From contig CAMLIY010000024.1 in assembly GCA_946480125.1 (NCBI GenBank), forward strand, positions 1 through 21,071: a stretch of 21,071 nucleotides of DNA, written 5' to 3'. Under the pieces are notes generated by a model, which saw only the letters and a program-made list of their open reading frames with translations, did not search any database and was not told the DNA's origin. Of the stretch, positions 15,433-21,071 are shown in pieces. The stretch comes from an uncultured Asticcacaulis sp. (lineage in GTDB: Bacteria; Pseudomonadota; Alphaproteobacteria; Caulobacterales; Caulobacteraceae). The number at the start of each line of letters is the position of its first letter. Position 1 is the first letter of the stretch. The position numbers and the translations under genes were made by a program.

Positions 15433-18400
15433 ATGAAATATATTACACGCAAATCAGTATTGGGTGCTGGCGCGTCGGCGCTGGTTCTGGGCGCAATCGC
15501 CCTGACATCGGCCCATGCACAGACACAAACAACTCCGCAGGCAACGCCGACGACAAAAGCCGATGATGACACGGTTGTCGTGGTCACAGCGCGCCGCAAG
15601 GCCTTGAAGACGGCCATTGAGATCAAGAAGAACTCGGACACCATCGTTGATTCGATCGTCGCGGACGAAGCCGGACAACTGCCCGACACCTCGATTACCG
15701 AGGTCCTGTCGCGCGTTTCAGGCGTTACCTTGTCCCGCTTTTCGTCGGTCGGCAGTAGCGGCACACCGTCTTTCCAGATTGAGGGCTCGGGAATCAGCGT
15801 TCGCGGCCTGCCTTACAACTCCAGTACGATCAACGGCCGTCAGGCCTTCAGTGCCAACGGCGCGAATGCCTTGAGCTGGGGGGATGTCACGCCGGAGCTT
15901 GCGGCGGGTGTGGATGTTTACAAGGCAGCGCGCGCAGACCTCATTGAAGGCGGTACGTCGAGCGTCGACCTGAGAACGCACATGCCGTTCGACTATAAAA
16001 AGCCTGAGTTAGACGTGTCTTTGGGCGCCAGCTATGGTGACCAGGTCAAGAAGGTATCGCCGGAAATGTCCGTGCTCTACACGCGGCGCTTCGATACAAA
16101 TCACGGCGAAATGGGCTTCCTGGTTGATGTCGCGCATAGCCAGTATTATTCACAGGATAGCGACGCCCAAATGGGTTCTTACCTGATGCAGAACAATCCG
16201 ACCGTCGAATCCGGCCGGTCCCTGGTGCCGACCGGTTATAATTGGAGCCAGCATACGAACAAGCGTGATCGTGATGGCTTTTACGCGGCTTTCCAATGGC
16301 GGCCCAGCGACAGCCTGACACTGAGTTCGACTCTCTTTTATTCGGCCTACCAGACCCAGTCTGAAGGGCACAGCGGTGGATGGGCGAACAATCCTAATGC
16401 CACGAACGAAAATATTCCGACCGACGCAACCTTTGACGACGCGGGCGCCATGACGAATGGCTCATTGCACATAGGCGGCACCGGACCTTCGCAGGGTATC
16501 TTCGGTTGGGGAGGCAATAACTGGCTTGCCGAATATTTTGATCCTACAGATCCTGCCTATAGTTATATCAATACGATGGGCACGCCATTGCCCCAACTGC
16601 TGAATGCCGATTGCCGCACACAATACGGCAGTCTGGATTCGTCACAGGTTGATATCAACTGGGGCAATTGGGACAGTCCGGGCCAGAAAGACGCTTCAGG
16701 TAATATCATTCCCAATACGGGTATGTTCTACTGCAAGGCCTCCAATAACGCCGCCGGCACGATTTCGCTCAATCTGAATGGAACGACGTCTGTAAGCCAC
16801 AGTACGTCGTCGACCCTCGACTTCAGCCAAAGTTTCGTGTGGACCCCGAGCGACGTGCTTCGCGTGCGAGGCGCTCTGCAGATCGTAGCCTCCCGTACGA
16901 ACGGACTTGGCATGTATGCCGGGATCACTCAATCCGATTCAGCTTTGTCGTCGGCCAGCTTCGACGCCACGAAAAATATTCCTGTCCTGGGTGGCTTTGA
17001 TGCGGCGGCCCTGGTCAACCCCAATACAGCTTATTTCAGCCAATTTTCTTATAACGGCAACCGCAACAAAGGGACTTCAGTCGCTGCCAATATCGACGCC
17101 GACTATGCTCTGGGCGAGGATCATTTCTTCAAATCGATATCGTTCGGCGGCCGAATGACATCCCGCAGCGAGCGCGATAATTTCGTCGGCACATATTGGG
17201 CGCCGATTTCGGAAAGCTGGGTCAGCAATACCTATCCCGATGGCTCGGTAGATGGTTATAAGGCCTATCTTGCCGGCCCCAAAGCTGTCACGGGACCCTA
17301 CCAAATACCTGTGACCGTGAATGACAGTGCCTACAATAATGTAACCAAGACCGTGACCGTAAACCCCTATGGAACGGTTAGCCCGTCAGACTATGATGTG
17401 TTTGGCTTCCCTGACTATTTCGGCGGAAGTGTTGCATCTCCTGGCTCTATTCTGGTGCCGAGTGCATCCTTGATGCAAGGGTATGACTGGGCACATTTGG
17501 CAACCCTGAGCGCTGACGCGCGGGGTGACGCGGTAAATGCCGCGACCTGCGCAGCCTTTCCGAACGCGGAGATTTGTGATCCAAATTCGCCAAAATTCGT
17601 TCATCCAGGCACCTGGACGCCTGATGAATATTACAAAGCCAATATAGACCAGAATTTGGGGATCACGAACACCACGCTCAGGAATGCGGCCTTCTATGTT
17701 CAGGGCAAATTTAGCGGCAACGGGTTCGGTTTTGTTCCGTCCTACACAGGAAATATCGGCGTCCGAATCGTTCGGCAGATTCTGAGTGGTGAAGGCAATC
17801 TCATCGTCCACGCGGGAAGCAGTTTCTACCTTAACGAGGCAAGCGCGATGGCCGCAATAGCCAATGGCGGTAAACCGACGCAGCAGGGCGACATCTACGA
17901 AGTTGTTCCGGACGTCGAGACGCGAAGCAAGGAAACGTCATTTACTCGTGTCTTGCCGTCCTTCAACATCAAGTTTGACATATCGCCACAGGTCATTCTG
18001 AGAGCCGCTGCGTCGCAGGGCATAAGTCCTCCGAATCTCGGCGATATCAGGGCCGGTGGCAGTGTCGCCGCCGCGACTGACAGCCGCCTCGGGGCCGATC
18101 CGGTTACACAAACGCCCTTAACCGTCAATTTTCTGAAGAATATGGTCAGTCAGACAGGCGCGAACATGAAGCCGGTCATGATCGACAGTGGCGACATTTC
18201 TCTCGAATGGTATCCCAAGGACGGCGTTTTTGCCTATCTGGATTTGTTCGGCAAGCAGTTGAAGGATCAGGATCTGTACACCTACTACTATCAGGTACAG
18301 CCTACGCCCCTCCTCAAGGGGGTGGATAAGGTTCCTGTGACAGTGGATTTGCCATGGTTCTATCAGCAGAACAGCTCGATTCATAAGCCGGCTATTATCA

Positions 18401-19035
18401 AGGGCTTTGAGGTCGGAGGCCGCAAGTTCTTCGACGAACTACCGGCGCCTTTCAAGGGATTCGGCGTCAGTGGCAGCCTGACCTATGTCGATAGTAGAAA
18501 CCCGTCCCAATTGGCCAACTCAGTGGTGGGGCCATATGTTCCTGACTTCGTATTTATGGGCAGCACTTCTGGGGGTGCCGGGGGTGCTGGTTCCGGTAAT
18601 CCGACCACCGATATTAACAACCTGCCTTACTACGGCCTGTCGAAAGTGTCGTACAATGTGGAGCTGTATTATAGCCGAGGTAAGCTGAATACACGCATAG
18701 CCTACAACTGGCATTCCAAGCAACTGTTGAGCACCAATGCCAATCCGCTCTCGTTTAACGCCACCGGCGGCAATCCTTACATCTGCACGGCATGCCTGGA
18801 TAATAATGGCGGTAAAATCTATGAGATGGTGCCTTTGTGGAGCGCCGACGCCGGTTATCTCGACTTCGGTTTAGACTACAGGATCACGGACCGGATAACT
18901 TTTGGTATCTCGGCCTCCAATCTCACAAACACCGTATCTAAAACTTTGCAGGAACCGCTTCCGGGTGTATTCGAGCCCTTTGACGCATACCAGAGTGACC
19001 GTCGCGCCAGTGCCTATCTGCGCGTCCGCTACTAG
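15433..19035 (+). CDS. TonB-dependent outer-membrane receptor, Caulobacter/Xanthomonas type
   Basis: The preferred start is the ATG at 15433 with GAGGAAG upstream; a GTG directly before it is in frame. The 1200-residue protein has a signal peptide ending at AHAQ (about residue 30) and a TonB-box-like segment DDDTVVVVTARR. The plug domain follows (VADEAGQLPDTSITEVLSRV, GSGISVRGLPYNSSTINGRQ, VYKAARADLIEGGTSSVDL), then a long beta barrel ending in SAYLRVRY, with the terminal aromatic residue of outer-membrane proteins. LPDTSITEVLSRVSGV and the wording of the plug are typical of the long Caulobacter/Xanthomonas receptors of glycan loci. With a GH74 gene downstream and GH62 nearby, uptake of xyloglucan- or arabinoxylan-derived oligosaccharides is the best guess. 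It has its own regulatory region and a terminator directly after it. Confidence 0.95.
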   Translation: MKYITRKSVLGAGASALVLGAIALTSAHAQTQTTPQATPTTKADDDTVVVVTARRKALKTAIEIKKNSDTIVDSIVADEAGQLPDTSITEVLSRVSGVTLSRFSSVGSSGTPSFQIEGSGISVRGLPYNSSTINGRQAFSANGANALSWGDVTPELAAGVDVYKAARADLIEGGTSSVDLRTHMPFDYKKPELDVSLGASYGDQVKKVSPEMSVLYTRRFDTNHGEMGFLVDVAHSQYYSQDSDAQMGSYLMQNNPTVESGRSLVPTGYNWSQHTNKRDRDGFYAAFQWRPSDSLTLSSTLFYSAYQTQSEGHSGGWANNPNATNENIPTDATFDDAGAMTNGSLHIGGTGPSQGIFGWGGNNWLAEYFDPTDPAYSYINTMGTPLPQLLNADCRTQYGSLDSSQVDINWGNWDSPGQKDASGNIIPNTGMFYCKASNNAAGTISLNLNGTTSVSHSTSSTLDFSQSFVWTPSDVLRVRGALQIVASRTNGLGMYAGITQSDSALSSASFDATKNIPVLGGFDAAALVNPNTAYFSQFSYNGNRNKGTSVAANIDADYALGEDHFFKSISFGGRMTSRSERDNFVGTYWAPISESWVSNTYPDGSVDGYKAYLAGPKAVTGPYQIPVTVNDSAYNNVTKTVTVNPYGTVSPSDYDVFGFPDYFGGSVASPGSILVPSASLMQGYDWAHLATLSADARGDAVNAATCAAFPNAEICDPNSPKFVHPGTWTPDEYYKANIDQNLGITNTTLRNAAFYVQGKFSGNGFGFVPSYTGNIGVRIVRQILSGEGNLIVHAGSSFYLNEASAMAAIANGGKPTQQGDIYEVVPDVETRSKETSFTRVLPSFNIKFDISPQVILRAAASQGISPPNLGDIRAGGSVAAATDSRLGADPVTQTPLTVNFLKNMVSQTGANMKPVMIDSGDISLEWYPKDGVFAYLDLFGKQLKDQDLYTYYYQVQPTPLLKGVDKVPVTVDLPWFYQQNSSIHKPAIIKGFEVGGRKFFDELPAPFKGFGVSGSLTYVDSRNPSQLANSVVGPYVPDFVFMGSTSGGAGGAGSGNPTTDINNLPYYGLSKVSYNVELYYSRGKLNTRIAYNWHSKQLLSTNANPLSFNATGGNPYICTACLDNNGGKIYEMVPLWSADAGYLDFGLDYRITDRITFGISASNLTNTVSKTLQEPLPGVFEPFDAYQSDRRASAYLRVRY

Positions 19036-19048
19036 TCGCTAAACCTGG

Positions 19049-19082
19049 ACGGGAGTCTTGTTAAGGCAAGGCTCCCGTTTTG
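19049..19082 (+). terminator. Rho-independent terminator after the TonB-receptor gene
   Basis: ACGGGAG and CTCCCGT, then CTTG and CAAG inside them (with one G-T pair between), form a 12-bp stem around TTAAGG and run into TTTTGC. It lies 14 bases past the receptor stop, between the receptor and the halogenase gene. The downstream genes are therefore expressed either by partial read-through at a lower level or from a promoter in the 50 bases that follow. Confidence 0.85.
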
Positions 19083-19131
19083 CTTATGACTATAGTGTCC
19101 GTAACCAGAGAGATAATCTGCGGAGTGTTTT

Positions 19132-20685
19132 TTGCGAAAGAAAGTCATCATTGTCGGGGGAGGCACGGCCGGGTGGATAACAGCCGCCTATCTGGCCAGG
19201 ATACTCTCTCACGGTCTTGCCGAAGGGCTGGATATCACCCTTATCGAATCCCCTGATATCGGCATAATCGGCGTCGGCGAAGGGACGTTTCCAAGCATCA
19301 GGAAGACGTTTAGCCGCATCGAGCTTGACGAGGACAGTCTGGTTCGTGAGGCCGGCGCCACCTTCAAGCAGGGAATCCGCTTTGTAAACTGGCGGGGTGT
19401 GCCGGATAAGCGCGGCCTAGACTCTTATTTTCATCCCTTTCAGATTTCGGGCCAGCATACCCAGTTCGATCTCTTGCCATACTGGCTTTTAGGCGTTGCC
19501 GGCGATGCCAGTTGGGAAAGCGTAAGCAACATACAGCAACGGATTGTCGATGAACGGCGCGCACCGAAGCTGATCAGCCAACCTGGGCACGGTGGCCCCC
19601 TGAACTATGCCTACCATTTCGACGCGGTTGAACTGGCCAGGCTGCTGCGCCGAAAAGCCGTTTCCTTCGGCGTTAGACACCTGGAAGGCCGGGTTGACGA
19701 GGTTATTCTCGGCAGTAACGGTTATATCGAGCGCCTGAAAACGCGGGAGCATGGTGATCTCACGGCGGATCTTTATATCGATTGCACCGGTTTCAAAGCG
19801 CAGTTGATAGGGCAGGCCATGGGCGTGCCGTTCAATTCCATACGGTCCCAGGTTTTTGCCAATCGTGCCGTGGCCCTGCAAGTGCCTTATGATCAGGCGA
19901 ACGGGCCAATTGAATCGCAGACCATTTCGACCGCACAGCCATGCGGCTGGACTTGGGATATTGGCCTGTCCGGTCGTCGCGGTGTCGGCTATGTTTATTC
20001 TACAGACCACACCACTGACGAACGCGCCGAGCAGGTTTTGCGGGACTATGTCGGGGAAGCGGCGCGGTCAGTTGACGTTCGTTTTCTGAATTTTGAAGCC
20101 GGATACCGACAGACCCAGTGGAAAAACAATTGTGTTGCCATAGGCCTGTCTGCCGGGTTCATTGAACCGCTGGAAGCGACGGGGATTGGTTACGCTGAAA
20201 TCGCTTCGTTGATCTTGTCTAACCTCTTCCCCTGGGGGAACAATCATGAGGTCTGCGCGGCGCAATTTAACGGTATGATGACCCGTCGATATGAGCATGT
20301 TCTTGATTTCATTAAAATGCACTACTGCCTGACGCGACGCAGGGACACGGACTTCTGGCGTGATAATATCCGGCCTGAAACCATTTCGGATGGTTTGAAG
20401 GCGCGTCTTGAACGATGGCGTTATCGTCCGCCATCATTTTTGGATATGGACCCTAACCACGACATATTCACCGAAGCCAACTGGCAATACGTCCTTTATG
20501 GCATGGGCTTCAAGACCGACATTAGCGCGCAAAGAGGTCTGTACAGACATTTTGAAGAGGCGAAATCTCAGTTTGCCGGAATAAGGCAGCAAGGCAACCA
20601 TGCTCTGTCGGTCTTGCCAACGCATAGGGCTTTGATCGACCAGGTTCGCCAGTATGGTTTTGGAGGGGACAGCGCAAGGGCCTGA
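19132..20685 (+). CDS. Flavin-dependent tryptophan-halogenase-family protein
   Basis: The start is a TTG at 19132 with CGGAG six bases upstream. The 517-residue protein has the FAD-binding GGGTAG (9-14), the active-site Lys79 in ATFKQG, the tryptophan-halogenase motif WTWDIG (273-278; the usual form is WxWxIP, so the last residue is Gly), and Glu345 in AGFIEPLEATG. Lys79 and Glu345 match PrnA Lys79 and Glu346, which guide hypohalous acid to the substrate, so halogenation looks possible. The enzyme needs reduced FAD from a separate reductase, which is not in the window. Family members are frequent beside TonB receptors in Caulobacter and Xanthomonas relatives, where the true substrate is mostly unknown. 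No signal peptide is seen. It is separated from the receptor by a terminator and from the GH74 gene by 149 bases. Confidence 0.92.
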   Translation: MRKKVIIVGGGTAGWITAAYLARILSHGLAEGLDITLIESPDIGIIGVGEGTFPSIRKTFSRIELDEDSLVREAGATFKQGIRFVNWRGVPDKRGLDSYFHPFQISGQHTQFDLLPYWLLGVAGDASWESVSNIQQRIVDERRAPKLISQPGHGGPLNYAYHFDAVELARLLRRKAVSFGVRHLEGRVDEVILGSNGYIERLKTREHGDLTADLYIDCTGFKAQLIGQAMGVPFNSIRSQVFANRAVALQVPYDQANGPIESQTISTAQPCGWTWDIGLSGRRGVGYVYSTDHTTDERAEQVLRDYVGEAARSVDVRFLNFEAGYRQTQWKNNCVAIGLSAGFIEPLEATGIGYAEIASLILSNLFPWGNNHEVCAAQFNGMMTRRYEHVLDFIKMHYCLTRRRDTDFWRDNIRPETISDGLKARLERWRYRPPSFLDMDPNHDIFTEANWQYVLYGMGFKTDISAQRGLYRHFEEAKSQFAGIRQQGNHALSVLPTHRALIDQVRQYGFGGDSARA

Positions 20686-20834
20686 TCTTTCGGCGCTGGC
20701 GTTTGATCCGAAGGGCTGCCGACAATGGACAGAAATGCAATCGGAAACAGGCAAGGTCTCCTAAACGCATATGCACCATGCCAGATGATGAAAAATGGCC
20801 CGAAGATAGAAGGCCGGAATGGAAGGTGAGGACA

Positions 20835-21071
20835 ATGAAAAAAGTACAGGCAATAAAAATCCTGTTTTGTATGGGTTTTATCTCGTTGACGACCGTCATT
20901 TCCGTGTGCGCCAAAGAGGTAAAGGCTGAATCAGAACCTTATGTATGGATGACGGCGCCGATGGGGGCTGGCGGGTTTGTCGATGGCTTCATCTATCACC
21001 CCAAAGAAAAGGGGCTGATGTACGCGCGCACGGATATCGGGGGAGCCTATCGCTGGGATGGGGGCACGCGG
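20835..21071 (+). CDS. GH74 xyloglucanase, N-terminal part (cut by window edge)
   Basis: An ATG at 20835 preceded by GGTGAGGACA opens 79 codons running off the window. A signal peptide spans about residues 1-31 (MKKVQAIKILFCMGF, hydrophobic core, VKAES). The mature start YVWMTAPMGAGGFVDGFIYH, PKEKGLMYARTDIGGAYRWD is the opening blade of GH74 endo-xyloglucanases (usual form GGGGFVxGIIxxPxxPGLxYARTDIGGAYRW). Such enzymes cut the beta-1,4-glucan backbone of xyloglucan and are about 700-900 residues long, with two propellers. The catalytic aspartates are not covered: one is usually near the end of this segment and one much later. It follows the halogenase gene and gives the receptor cluster its likely substrate. 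Confidence 0.88.
   Translation, partial: MKKVQAIKILFCMGFISLTTVISVCAKEVKAESEPYVWMTAPMGAGGFVDGFIYHPKEKGLMYARTDIGGAYRWDGGTR

Noticed and set aside
20725..20829. Small open frame of 34 codons between halogenase and GH74 genes
   Set aside because: No good ribosome binding site, and its end overlaps the region of the GH74 ribosome binding site; probably leader sequence only.
1..21071. CRISPR array, prophage genes, toxin-antitoxin pair or rRNA
   Set aside because: No regularly spaced repeats, phage structural genes, small paired toxin/antitoxin frames or rRNA sequence were seen on either strand.

Overview
The window looks like chromosomal DNA of an alphaproteobacterium of the Caulobacterales type (Asticcacaulis or Caulobacter-like). 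This is inferred from moderate-to-high GC, a long Caulobacter/Xanthomonas-type TonB-dependent receptor, its pairing with a flavin-dependent halogenase, and plant-polysaccharide glycoside hydrolases. No rRNA or other species marker is present, so the genus is a guess.

Layout. Positions 1-2174 (minus strand): a TolC-family outer-membrane lipoprotein cut by the left edge, a secreted beta-propeller protein two bases upstream of it, and a half-size EamA transporter. Positions 2175-3223: a gene-poor scar. It holds the 3' half of a tRNA-Met (anticodon stem to CCA) followed by a terminator. Overlapping it on the other strand is the C-terminal remnant of a large serine recombinase, so this is probably an old integration site. 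Positions 3224-5989 (minus): a periplasmic retropepsin-like aspartic protease with a PDZ domain, a 127-residue conserved unknown, and an HSL-family esterase. A LysR regulator (6232-7200, plus) is divergent from the esterase, with a possible oxidoreductase tail fragment between them.

Positions 7454-21071 look like a glycan-response region. On the minus strand lie a secreted GH62 alpha-L-arabinofuranosidase with its own terminator and, upstream of it, a short regulator that joins an IclR-type winged helix to a coiled coil resembling the tail of IS3-family OrfA. On the plus strand a tight four-gene cluster follows: an NtrC-like response regulator, an NtrY-like histidine kinase, a MacB/LolD-type ABC ATPase and a double-FtsX permease. 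A promoter region full of GTTCG/CGAAC inverted repeats then leads into a 1200-residue TonB receptor, a terminator, a tryptophan-halogenase-family protein and the start of a GH74 xyloglucanase that runs off the right edge.

How the genes may work together (inference): GH74 cuts xyloglucan outside or at the surface, GH62 removes arabinose branches from arabinoxylan or arabinan-type chains, and the receptor imports the oligosaccharides. The two-component system and the IclR-like protein are the nearest candidate regulators. The most unusual elements are the response regulator, whose AAA+ domain lacks the GAFTGA loop and a normal Walker B, the IclR/OrfA-like chimera, and the halogenase inside a glycan locus.
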